64,000 nucleotides of DNA from Flammeovirga pacifica (GTDB lineage: Bacteria; Bacteroidota; Bacteroidia; Cytophagales; Flammeovirgaceae), in the NCBI RefSeq assembly GCF_000807855.2, contig NZ_JRYR02000001.1, positions 62,001-126,000 on the forward strand. The letters run 5' to 3'. A program made the translations under genes and the position numbers. The notes under the pieces are model-generated. The model was given only the letters and a program-made list of their open reading frames with translations. It searched no databases and was not told the DNA's origin. Positions 16,999-25,637 of the stretch are shown piece by piece. The first letter of the stretch is position 1, and every line of letters begins with the position of its first letter.

Positions 16999-17853
16999 TT
17001 AGAATACTCTTACAATATTAAATCCAAAATAGATCTCTCCTTTGGACCAATCTCCTGTGGCATAGGTAAGGTAAGAAGGAGGTAAGTTGGCTTGAGCATT
17101 TGAGAATAATAATTGAAAAACATGTCCACCTGTTTCTAAATCAACCCCTAAAGACAATGGATTGAGGTAAGGGTTTTGGGAAGATCTAGAAAAGTTATGA
17201 TCGTATTCTGCAGTTAAAGCTACACGTTTTGAGACCTTGTAACGTCCACCAATTCCAACTACAAAATAGTTATAGACATCGTAATCGCTATACTTTAAGT
17301 TTTGTCTTACATACTTAGGAGAAAGTTGCAAGGAAAGATGATCTGTGAATCGACGCGACATTTGTAATTGAAACAAATAACTGAAGCGATCAATAGTTGT
17401 TAATTCTGTATATACTTGATCAGAAAGTTGAGTGTTAGCGTAAAAACCACCAAAAGCAACTAGGTGAATAGGCATATTTTCATGCTGTTCTAAAAGTTTA
17501 ACTTTTAATGATGCATTGACAGTTTTACGATATGTCTCTCGTCCAATAGCTACGTTTATCCTATCAGTAATTCCATATAACAAACCGATATAGGTATTGG
17601 CATTATCTAAACCGAAAAATGTGGATATTCCATCATTTATACTACCAAAACGGTGAGAGATAATCATATGAAATTCCTTTTTGGAAGCTAATTTGGTCGA
17701 CTGACCGTTGATTATCCTCGTTGCCTTAAATGCAGGCATTTCAAACTGATCTGCAGTATCCTCAGAATTTATTTCATCAAGTAAATCATCTTGTGCAAAA
17801 AGTGATGACATACCTATAAATATAGAAGCAAAAAGAAAGAGAAGCTTTTTCAT
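16999..17853 (-). CDS. DUF5777 beta-barrel protein
   Basis: A 284-residue protein with a signal peptide (MKKLLFLFASIFIGMSSLFA). The body follows the DUF5777 pattern, with FKATRIINGQS, HRFGSINDGISTFFGLDNANTYIGL and C-terminal strands ending in FGFNIVRVF. The alternating strands and terminal Phe suggest an outer-membrane barrel. It overlaps the YceI gene by four bases (ATGA), as the last member of a three-gene operon with a cytochrome. Role unknown, likely linked to the redox activity of its neighbours. Confidence 0.85.
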   Translation of the reverse strand: MKKLLFLFASIFIGMSSLFAQDDLLDEINSEDTADQFEMPAFKATRIINGQSTKLASKKEFHMIISHRFGSINDGISTFFGLDNANTYIGLLYGITDRINVAIGRETYRKTVNASLKVKLLEQHENMPIHLVAFGGFYANTQLSDQVYTELTTIDRFSYLFQLQMSRRFTDHLSLQLSPKYVRQNLKYSDYDVYNYFVVGIGGRYKVSKRVALTAEYDHNFSRSSQNPYLNPLSLGVDLETGGHVFQLLFSNAQANLPPSYLTYATGDWSKGEIYFGFNIVRVF

Positions 17854-18392
17854 GATTTTTCAAAAAGTCTTAGTTGAAGATGAATATGTACTGTTTCAGC
17901 AATTTTTTGATAAACAATTTTAGGAATCTTGATTTTATAATCTTCTGGCTTCACTATCAACTTAGTAGTGATATCGTAATGATTATCTTGAAAATTGATT
18001 TCTATTGATCCTTTAACGGTACGTTCTTCTCCATGTATTTGAAGTGTACCCTCATAATCATATTGTCCAGATTGCTTAGGGATAAAATTTTGAATATTCC
18101 CTTTAAAAGTAGCTTTAGGGTATTTATTAGATTCTAAATAGTTTTCATTGAAATGTTCTTGCATTAAAGCAATAGCAAATTCAAAACTATTAATGGGAAT
18201 CACAGCAGCTATGTTTCCCGTTTTTTCATCTAAAATTCCGATCAAGCCCTTAGATTCAGCTTCTATTGGTTCAAAAGCAGGAACAGAAGCCGAAAATTTA
18301 CAATTTCCAGCTTCTGTATAATATTTGGTTTGACTAAATGTGCTTGTTAAAAAGAAGAGAAATAGTACAATTGTTAATTTTGTAGCTTTCAT
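17850..18392 (-). CDS. YceI family periplasmic protein
   Basis: A 180-residue protein with a signal peptide (cleavage near TFSQ). It has the YceI lipocalin-like fold pattern: a GNCKFSASVPAF start, PINSFEFAIALMQEHFNENYLESNKYPKATFKG in the middle, and the GTLQIHGEERTVKG strands. YceI proteins bind isoprenoid lipids or quinone-like compounds in the periplasm. It overlaps the cytochrome gene by one base (TAATG) and the DUF5777 gene by four, so all three are translationally coupled. Confidence 0.92.
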   Translation of the reverse strand: MKATKLTIVLFLFFLTSTFSQTKYYTEAGNCKFSASVPAFEPIEAESKGLIGILDEKTGNIAAVIPINSFEFAIALMQEHFNENYLESNKYPKATFKGNIQNFIPKQSGQYDYEGTLQIHGEERTVKGSIEINFQDNHYDITTKLIVKPEDYKIKIPKIVYQKIAETVHIHLQLRLFEKS

Positions 18393-18787
18393 TATTCGTT
18401 AAAGCCTCCTTCTGCCCAATCTACAATGGCTTGAATGTTTTCTTGTGACATTAAACCACCTTGTGGCATTGGGTTATTAGCATCTCTAATCCTAGATAGT
18501 ACGTTGCCATTTTCTGTTGCTTGTTTTGCTGTTGCGAAAGTATGTAAACTTAAGCCAGCTCTTGGATTGGTTGCACCATGACATCCCGTACAGTTAGAAG
18601 ATAATATTCCGGCTACTGTGCCTGAGTAAGTCACTGTATTTGTATTATCACTATCGTCATTATCATCGTTTGATGATGTAGGATTCGTTGTTGTAGGCGT
18701 TGTGTTCTGCTGAGGTGTTAAATCACCTTCAGAACATGCAACGAAAATAAATAAGAGTAGGAAAGTTAGAGTTGATAAGAATTTCAT
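18392..18787 (-). CDS. Small c-type cytochrome lipoprotein
   Basis: A 131-residue lipoprotein (lipobox IFVAC at Cys18) with a Thr/Asn/Asp-rich flexible linker (residues 20-52). A single cytochrome c domain follows, with the heme site CTGCH near residue 67 and a Met ligand candidate in NPMPQGGLMS. It is the first gene of the cytochrome-YceI-DUF5777 operon and is therefore probably an electron carrier attached to the membrane. The YceI partner suggests a quinone-linked or lipid-linked redox step, which is inference. Confidence 0.9.
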   Translation of the reverse strand: MKFLSTLTFLLLFIFVACSEGDLTPQQNTTPTTTNPTSSNDDNDDSDNTNTVTYSGTVAGILSSNCTGCHGATNPRAGLSLHTFATAKQATENGNVLSRIRDANNPMPQGGLMSQENIQAIVDWAEGGFNE

Positions 18788-18933
18788 TATGATTGAGTTT
18801 ATGATTTACTCCCTATTAACTCTAAACAACTTGATTTGTTTAAACAAATGTTGATTATTATCAAAAATAAAATAGGTGCTTGAGCTCAACTAAAATGACT
18901 ACTCTCAGAAAATGAAATGTATATAGTTTATTC

Positions 18934-19659
18934 TTAAAATTTTGAAGTGATATTTAGCTTATTCCTCACTATCTGTGATTTTCTTAAACGTAACAAGAAA
19001 CGACACAATCTTCCTAGTATCATATCACCCCCAATGTAAATAAAAATACTCCCGATAGGGGGATTAACTGTTTGGAAAATCCACTGATACTGACTCCATG
19101 ACCAAACATGTAAGTTGGTTCCAATAACTTCAATCCATAAGACCAAACAACTCATGATAAGGTAAAAGCTACTAAATTTTTTACGGTTTAAGGCCCAGAA
19201 AAATAATAGACCTAAAGCAACACTAAGTGTATCATTGAAAAAGAAGCAAACGAATAAAAATAATAGAATAAAAAATAGGGTAAGTACTTTTCGAATAGCA
19301 GCTTTAGTGTCAGTATCAAAAAGTTGATTTATTTTCCAACCTAAAGAAAATACACAAGCATGACCTACGGGTACATACAACGGGATATTGTTTCCGCGAT
19401 AGTCATACATATCTAATATCACACAACATAACAATTCTCCTAACCATGATAGAGGAATCATTATTATCATTAAATATTTGATTCTTAAGGAAGAAGTTGT
19501 AAAAAGGTATATAAAAAGCAGTAAAACTAAGAGGGATGTGATGAGTTTACCATCAAAATATTGATCAGCAAAAAAGGAAGAATCAAAAAAGAGAATAGGT
19601 AACCAAAGAAAAGCCAACAGTAGATGTCCTATTGTAGAGAAGTAACGTTTTAGATGCAT
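18934..19659 (-). CDS. Polytopic membrane protein, unknown
   Basis: A 241-residue protein with about seven hydrophobic segments, for instance residues 9-26, 38-56 and 61-82. The motif LYVPVGHACVFSLGW follows a WLGELLCC segment, and the end is basic. I do not recognise a family; the conserved-looking polar residues inside helices (E, H, N) could form a site. Monocistronic or with the next small gene; 146 bp separate it from the cytochrome operon. Confidence 0.55.
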   Translation of the reverse strand: MHLKRYFSTIGHLLLAFLWLPILFFDSSFFADQYFDGKLITSLLVLLLFIYLFTTSSLRIKYLMIIMIPLSWLGELLCCVILDMYDYRGNNIPLYVPVGHACVFSLGWKINQLFDTDTKAAIRKVLTLFFILLFLFVCFFFNDTLSVALGLLFFWALNRKKFSSFYLIMSCLVLWIEVIGTNLHVWSWSQYQWIFQTVNPPIGSIFIYIGGDMILGRLCRFLLRLRKSQIVRNKLNITSKF

Positions 19660-19742
19660 AAGGTTAATAATAGAAACCTATCAATGAATAAATAATGATT
19701 TACAATGTGCTAAGATACTACTATTTTTTTATGCGTTTTAGT

Positions 19743-20087
19743 TTAGCCTAAATTCAATAGGTAATCTAAAATGTATAACATATATCTTAATGGAAAAACA
19801 AGAAATATAAATAAAAAGCTGAAAATGGAATAAAGTACAGTGCTATCAACATTTTTAACGGTATTGGTCGATTGCTGATAATTGGATGTATAAGATTGAT
19901 CATAATAAGCTACATTATTAAGTAATGTATTTGCATCATTATCTAACTCCTTTTCAAATTCTGGAATTACCTTGTTGATAGGTAATTGAAAATAGCCTTT
20001 GTGAAATGGTATAAAGGCAATCATTAAGAACAAGGCAGATAATAAAATATACTGCAGTTCCCTTTTAATAAATACATAAATATACAT
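19743..20087 (-). CDS. Small membrane protein, unknown
   Basis: A 114-residue protein with one N-terminal helix (about residues 11-27) and one C-terminal hydrophobic region (about residues 86-110). Between them is a polar loop rich in Asn, Tyr and Ser (DNDANTLLNNVAYYDQSYTSNYQQSTN). No family is recognised. It lies upstream of the other membrane protein gene on the same strand. Confidence 0.5.
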   Translation of the reverse strand: MYIYVFIKRELQYILLSALFLMIAFIPFHKGYFQLPINKVIPEFEKELDNDANTLLNNVAYYDQSYTSNYQQSTNTVKNVDSTVLYSIFSFLFIFLVFPLRYMLYILDYLLNLG

Positions 20088-20204
20088 GGCATCTTATCAT
20101 TAAGTTTTCTCGGGTATGTATTTTTTTACGAATCTATTTTAAGAAAGTTGGAAGAGGAGGGTGTTATTTATGAAAGTTTGTAGATTTTAGAATTAATCTA
20201 AAAA

Positions 20205-20233
20205 AAAGCCATAACAACGGGTGTTATGGCTTT
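20205..20233 (-). terminator. Terminator of the phosphohexomutase gene
   Basis: AAAGCCATAACA (20205-20216) and TGTTATGGCTTT (20222-20233) are a perfect 12-bp stem. A-runs at the left give the minus-strand T-tract. Confidence 0.85.
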
Positions 20234-20254
20234 ATATTATTTAAAATTAAACAA

Positions 20255-21979
20255 TTAGTTTAATTTCATGTCTTTGATGATTTTATCAACTCTTTCTTCT
20301 AGTAAAGCATCCGCAGCATCAAACTCATTCACAGAGTTAATTGTTGTGTTAACGCTAAAATAGAATTTGATTTTTGGTTCTGTACCTGATGGTCTTGCTG
20401 AGATTTTAGTACCATCCTCTAAGAAGAACTGTAATACATTCGATTTTGGTAAATTGATTGTAGATTCTTCTTTAGAAAGTAGGTCTGTAGCAATAGAAGA
20501 TTGATAATCTCTCATTTCTAAAACTTTAGAACCATTGATAGTTGCAGGAGGGTTAGCTCTAAGATCTTTCATCATTTGAGCAATCTCTTCAGCACCAGTC
20601 ATACCTTTCTTCGTGATAGAGATTAGTTTTTCTTTGAAATAACCGTGTTCATGATAAATATCTATCAATTGTTCGAACATCGACTTACCTTCATTTTTAT
20701 AGTAAGCAGCCATTTCACAAATCATAGAAGCTGCAGCTACAGCATCTTTATCTCTAACATCATCACCGATAAGGTAACCGTAAGATTCTTCACCACCTAC
20801 GATAAAGTTTTCTTTACCTTCTTTTTCTTTGATGACCTCAGCAATGTATTTAAAACCTGTAAGTACATTGTAACAAGGCATATCGTTGGCAGCAGCAAAA
20901 CGATCAATTAAATCTGTTGTCACAATTGTTTTACAAACAAAGTCGTTGTCTTTTGCTAAACCAGCTTTCTTACGAGCAGAAATAACATAATTAAATAGTA
21001 ACGCAGCAGTTTGGTTACCATTAAGTAAGGTCCACTCACCTTTATGATTTTTGATAGCAATTCCTACACGGTCAGCATCAGGGTCTGTACCTAATAAGAT
21101 GTCTGCATCAATTTCTTTTGCTTTTGCTAATGCCATACTTAAGGCTTCAGCTTCCTCAGGGTTAGGGTAAACAACTGTAGGGAAATTACCATCAGTTACT
21201 TTTTGTTCTTCGATAATGTGTACATTTTCGAATCCTAAACGCTCCAAGATTGGTGGTACCATTGTGATACCTGTTCCGTGAATTGAAGTAAAGACGATTT
21301 TAAGGTCTTTTTGAGCCTTGATAGCTTCAGGAGAAACACATAATTTCTCAAGCATATCTAAATAAGGTTCATCTACTTCTTTATTGATACTGACAATTCT
21401 ATCTTCGCCACCTGTAAATTTAACTTCATCAACAGAAGCAATTTTATTTACTTCAGCAACAATATTTACATCATGAGGAGGAACAACTTGTCCACCATCA
21501 TTCCAATAGGCTTTAAAACCGTTGTATTCACGAGGGTTGTGAGATGCTGTAATAACAATACCAGTATCACATCCTAGGTGACGGATGGCAAATGATAATT
21601 CTGGAGTAGGTCTTAATGCATCAAATAAATATACAGTAAAACCGTTAGCAGCCAATACATTAGCGGCAACTTCAGCAAAAAATGGACTATTGTTTCTACA
21701 ATCGTGAGCGATAACCGCTTTTGGTTTACCATCCACTTGTTGATTGACATAATTTGCTAAACCTTGAGTAGCCATACCAACAGTGTATTTGTTCATTCTG
21801 TTAGTACCCACACCCATAATACCTCTAAGGCCGCCTGTTCCAAATTCTAATGATTTGTAAAAGCTTTCTGTTAACTCTTCAGGGTTTTCAGATTGTAATC
21901 TTTTTATTTCAGTTTTAGTTGCTTCATCATATGATCCTTCAAGCCATTCTGAAACTTTTTGTGCTATTATTTGCTCCAT
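20255..21979 (-). CDS. Phospho-sugar mutase (phosphoglucomutase/phosphomannomutase, PgcA/PGM2 type)
   Basis: A 574-residue enzyme that interconverts hexose 1- and 6-phosphates. The active serine lies in TASHNPREYNG (about Ser146), the metal site is DPDADR (299-304), the sugar-binding loop is GGEESYGY, and the phosphate loop is RPSGTEPK near residue 530. Length and the N-terminal extension before GTGGLRG match the alpha-phosphoglucomutase PgcA/PGM2 group rather than ManB. It would feed glucose- or mannose-1-phosphate to nucleotide-sugar synthesis, such as the gmd/fcl cluster in this window. Monocistronic. Confidence 0.93.
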   Translation of the reverse strand: MEQIIAQKVSEWLEGSYDEATKTEIKRLQSENPEELTESFYKSLEFGTGGLRGIMGVGTNRMNKYTVGMATQGLANYVNQQVDGKPKAVIAHDCRNNSPFFAEVAANVLAANGFTVYLFDALRPTPELSFAIRHLGCDTGIVITASHNPREYNGFKAYWNDGGQVVPPHDVNIVAEVNKIASVDEVKFTGGEDRIVSINKEVDEPYLDMLEKLCVSPEAIKAQKDLKIVFTSIHGTGITMVPPILERLGFENVHIIEEQKVTDGNFPTVVYPNPEEAEALSMALAKAKEIDADILLGTDPDADRVGIAIKNHKGEWTLLNGNQTAALLFNYVISARKKAGLAKDNDFVCKTIVTTDLIDRFAAANDMPCYNVLTGFKYIAEVIKEKEGKENFIVGGEESYGYLIGDDVRDKDAVAAASMICEMAAYYKNEGKSMFEQLIDIYHEHGYFKEKLISITKKGMTGAEEIAQMMKDLRANPPATINGSKVLEMRDYQSSIATDLLSKEESTINLPKSNVLQFFLEDGTKISARPSGTEPKIKFYFSVNTTINSVNEFDAADALLEERVDKIIKDMKLN

Positions 21980-22176
21980 GTCTATTGTAAAGAATTGAGA
22001 TATATATTTTGTTGCAAATTAACGGAATAAAATCCCAAAACATAACTGATAAAAATCAATTTTTTTTAAAACTCTCTTATTTGATGAAACATTTACAAGC
22101 ATTTACGTATTATTAATATAGGGTATAATATAATTGACTACTTAGATACACTACTATGTACCCTACACTGCTACTT

Positions 22177-23373
22177 ATGAAATCTTACTATGACATATTA
22201 GAAATTGCCCGTTTCTCATCAAAAAAAGAAATCAAATCGGCATACAAAAGAATGGCTAAAAAATACCATCCTGATGCTAATTCTGATTTTAAAACTGACG
22301 GAGAAAAATTTAAAGAAATAGCTTACGCCTATGAATATTTGATGAACGATTATCAAAAACAGCTTTATGATAATTGGTTAATTTATCAAGATGAACTTTC
22401 AGTACGTAAAACCTCATTTGAAGAAGATGATTTTTCATGGACAAGTACCACAACGAATGAAAACACAAAAAACAATGCAGACTTACGGAAAGAAGATGAC
22501 CAACGTATTTTTAAATGGGGTACCATATCTGTTTTGGGTTTTATTGTTTTAATATTTTCTGCCGTATTTGGTTCAAGGTATTACTTCGATAGACAATACG
22601 AAGAGGAATTGATCATAGAAAAAAAAGCCATTCATAATGTGATCAAACTATCAGAAGAAGGACATTATGGAAAAGCTTTGGTGGAGGCAAAACAAATGGA
22701 ACAGACCTTACATATTCTTACTGAACAGAGGGATGTGTTATACGATAGCCTTTTGAATGAGGTAGATATTGTTTCTTTGTACTTCTTCCAAGAAAGATCT
22801 TTTGATGAAGTGGTCGCATTACTATCTGAAGTAGAAGAAGAAGTTGGAACGAGTATGCCCAATGAGTTGTACTGGAGGTTGGCTGTAGCTCAGTTCAATA
22901 CAAAAAGATATCATCAGTCTACTTATATTTTTAGACAAATGATTTTAAAAAATAGATTTGATTTTAAAGCTCATATGGGACTTGCAGAGGTGTATTCTTC
23001 TGGACTTAATCAACCTGAAAAAGCAATCGATATATTGTCAGGGGCAGCGAATCTAACCAATGATTTTTACGAACAAACTTACGGTAAGGCTTATGCTGTG
23101 GTACTTTCAGGTAATGATGTTCCCGAAGATCATTTTGCTATTTATTTATTGAGAGCACGATTATTAAAAACACTAGGTAGACATCAAGAAGTAATACGAG
23201 ATTGTAAATGGGGGACAAGAATACGACCGAAAGATTTTAGGTGTTATTATTTGCTAGGAGAAAGTTATACCGCACTAAGGCAGTATGGTCAAGCGTGTCA
23301 ATCATATCAAAAAGCGTCTCAATTGGGGCATATGCCATCAACAAATAGATTTACGCAATTGTGTATGCAATAA
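22177..23373 (+). CDS. Membrane-anchored J-domain protein with TPR repeats
   Basis: The start is taken at ATG 22177, where the J-domain begins (MKSYYDILEI); an ATG at 22156 would add seven residues. The J-domain has the HPD motif (KKYHPDANSDF, about residue 33) that stimulates DnaK. A membrane helix follows (about residues 119-138, SVLGFIVLIFSAVFGS), and then TPR-like helical pairs up to the C-terminus. DnaK would therefore be recruited at the membrane by the J-domain while the TPR part faces the other side or binds partners. Monocistronic, with its own terminator. Confidence 0.85.
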   Translation: MKSYYDILEIARFSSKKEIKSAYKRMAKKYHPDANSDFKTDGEKFKEIAYAYEYLMNDYQKQLYDNWLIYQDELSVRKTSFEEDDFSWTSTTTNENTKNNADLRKEDDQRIFKWGTISVLGFIVLIFSAVFGSRYYFDRQYEEELIIEKKAIHNVIKLSEEGHYGKALVEAKQMEQTLHILTEQRDVLYDSLLNEVDIVSLYFFQERSFDEVVALLSEVEEEVGTSMPNELYWRLAVAQFNTKRYHQSTYIFRQMILKNRFDFKAHMGLAEVYSSGLNQPEKAIDILSGAANLTNDFYEQTYGKAYAVVLSGNDVPEDHFAIYLLRARLLKTLGRHQEVIRDCKWGTRIRPKDFRCYYLLGESYTALRQYGQACQSYQKASQLGHMPSTNRFTQLCMQ

Positions 23374-23375
23374 AA

Positions 23376-23402
23376 AAGGTTCATGTTGTACACATGAACC
23401 TT
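23376..23402 (+). terminator. Terminator of the J-domain gene
   Basis: AAGGTTCATG (23376-23385) pairs with CATGAACCTT (23393-23402). It lies three bases after the stop codon and between convergent genes, so it may serve both strands. Confidence 0.75.
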
Positions 23403-23411
23403 AGGTAGTAA

Positions 23412-23645
23412 TTAGTTATTACTATATAATTTGTTTCGGATATCTTCGATTCTCATCAAAAGCTCCGAATCTGCTTTGTCATATTCATTTTTTAGTTGAA
23501 CAGGCTCGGCTTCTCTGCTTGGCCCATAAATGCGTTTGCTGTTAAGGTTAACGCCTGGGTTTGGTGCGTGGTTGTGTTGGCCAAAACACGACGATAGTGT
23601 CACCAATACCGTAAACACACCTACATAATTAAAAAACTTTTTCAT
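23412..23645 (-). CDS. Small lipoprotein, unknown
   Basis: A 77-residue protein with a lipoprotein signal peptide (VLVTLSSC, Cys20) and a 57-residue mature part. The mature part has a His/Asn/Pro patch (FGQHNHAPNPG) and an ending that looks like a helix (DSELLMRIEDIRNKLYSNN). No family is recognised. Monocistronic and convergent with the J-domain gene. Confidence 0.6.
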   Translation of the reverse strand: MKKFFNYVGVFTVLVTLSSCFGQHNHAPNPGVNLNSKRIYGPSREAEPVQLKNEYDKADSELLMRIEDIRNKLYSNN

Positions 23646-24102
23646 AAAATTTTGATAGTGTTTGTTTGACTAATTGCGCAAAGTCACACAAAAATAATTA
23701 ATCATTGTGTAATAGCAATAATTTAGGAAGGTATTTGTAAAGATTAAAAAATAGGGACCTGACTTTTAAAAAAAATGAGTATTCTCAGTTAATGCTATTT
23801 TAAATTGAAAATCCTTTTGATTCGCTCCTTTTTTAAAAAGTAAATTTTGTACGAACAAATAATAAATTGATGTTCAAAATTGTGCATTTTAGTTCAAAAA
23901 TTGAGTTTTTCTATCTTTTATATTAAAAATTAGATGGAGATACTTTAAATATTTGTATAATTCTGTAAATTATATTTCATATTTATAATTCTAAGTATAA
24001 TTATTGATAACAATATATTTAGAGATACAATTACAATTTAATTTTGTGTTTCAATTTTTAAAAATCAATGATTAGAATGTCGTATTTTGTATACAACTTG
24101 AC
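23646..24102. other. AT-rich intergenic region without visible gene
   Basis: About 450 bp of very AT-rich sequence between divergent genes. No hairpin, repeat or coding stretch stands out; both promoters must lie here. Confidence 0.5.
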
Positions 24103-25545
24103 ATGAATAAAAAACCAAATCTTTCTGCAATAGAAATTTACTCTGAGAAAGTAGCGGATGCTATATCTGATGAATTCTTCTCTGATAATGACTACATTAC
24201 CGGTATCCAGATTACAAAGTTGACAAATATAGAAAGTGTTAACCTTTTTGTGCTGAAAAGAATTTTTGAGAATTGGCAAAAAGAAGCAATTAGAATTCAA
24301 AGCCCTTATTTTGATTATTCTGCCGAAGCTGTTCGAGAATCATTATCTCACCTGATGAACGCTTTGTCGAAAAATATATATATTTCTAGAATTCATTTCT
24401 TACCACTTTTACAAAAGGCAATAAGAGATGTTTTAATTTTAACTTTCTCACCAGAAATTTTCTTTGATGAGTTTTTTGGGGTGCAAGGAATGAAAATTCC
24501 ATTAAAGAATTATTTGATTCCAATGTTTGGGTATATCAAAATACATCCAAAGTTGGTAAAAGAAATTCAGAATGCGATAGAAGAAGAGGCAGGGATCAAT
24601 ATCAAAAGAACTGAGGCGATCAATATTGCTATAAATATTGTTAGAAAACATCCAGAATTAATGGAAGATCCTCAAGAAATTATTGCTGCTTTTAATGAAA
24701 TAGTACCTGTGGGTATTTTTGAATTACACCCAGGCTTCTTAGATGAACCACCTGTTGCAAAAGTAGTAGATGATATAGAAGAAGATGAACCTGCTATTGA
24801 TATTCAAGAGTTTTCTTCCAATGTTGTTTCTTTTGAAGTGACAAAAGAGGAGAATAATACGATAACGGAAGAAGAGGAAGCGTCGAATGAAGTAGTCATC
24901 GAAACATCTTCTGTTCATGAAGATAACTTACCAGAAGAGGATGTTAAAGAAGAGAATACTCTTTTTGAAGAACCTGCTTTTAGTGAACCAGAATTTAAAG
25001 TAGAACATAAAGAAGAGCCAGAAGTAGCTATTGATGATATTGTTGATGCCTCTTTAAAAAGCTTTTCTGATGAAGACGTAAAAGAAGATAATACATCAGA
25101 ATTTGAAGATGATTCTATTCAAGAATTTGTTTTTGAAACGATAGAAGAACCAGAAGTTGTAGCACAAGAAACTACTGTAGAATCAATTCCTGTTGCTGAA
25201 GAAACCACTCAAGAAGAAGTGATTTCACCTTTTGAGGAAGAAGAGGTAACTTCTCAGATTTTAGCTACTGCAGAAAAAGAAAATGAATCTAACGGACTTT
25301 TAGATCAATTTAAATCTGAAAGTATAAAAGAAAATATGAATTTAAACGATCGATTCTTATTTCAAAAAGAATTGTTTGGAGGAGATCAATCGGTGATGAA
25401 CGAAGCAATTAACAGAATTGATAATTGTGAAGATTATACCGCAGCGATAGGTTTAATTAAATCGGACTATGCAGTGAAATACGATTGGGATTTTACTTCA
25501 GATGCTGTAGTAAGTTTTATTTCATTAGTTGATAATAAATTTTAG
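24103..25545 (+). CDS. Large acidic cytoplasmic protein with conserved C-terminal module
   Basis: A 480-residue protein in three parts. Residues 1-215 are a helical globular region. Residues 216-405 are a Glu/Asp-rich low-complexity linker full of EEE, EDD and VEE runs. The last 70 residues (LNDRFLFQKELFGGDQSVMNEAI, ending in FISLVDNKF) resemble a C-terminal module I have seen in several Bacteroidota hypothetical proteins. No signal peptide. The layout suggests a scaffold or regulatory protein with a flexible tether. Function unknown. Confidence 0.7.
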   Translation: MNKKPNLSAIEIYSEKVADAISDEFFSDNDYITGIQITKLTNIESVNLFVLKRIFENWQKEAIRIQSPYFDYSAEAVRESLSHLMNALSKNIYISRIHFLPLLQKAIRDVLILTFSPEIFFDEFFGVQGMKIPLKNYLIPMFGYIKIHPKLVKEIQNAIEEEAGINIKRTEAINIAINIVRKHPELMEDPQEIIAAFNEIVPVGIFELHPGFLDEPPVAKVVDDIEEDEPAIDIQEFSSNVVSFEVTKEENNTITEEEEASNEVVIETSSVHEDNLPEEDVKEENTLFEEPAFSEPEFKVEHKEEPEVAIDDIVDASLKSFSDEDVKEDNTSEFEDDSIQEFVFETIEEPEVVAQETTVESIPVAEETTQEEVISPFEEEEVTSQILATAEKENESNGLLDQFKSESIKENMNLNDRFLFQKELFGGDQSVMNEAINRIDNCEDYTAAIGLIKSDYAVKYDWDFTSDAVVSFISLVDNKF

Positions 25546-25637
25546 TACAACTTCTTTAAAAGAAACTCTTTAAGCAGGTGGGCATTTACAATTGGAAAAA
25601 TTTCTGATTTTAAATGTTCAGCTGCTTTATTATTTTA

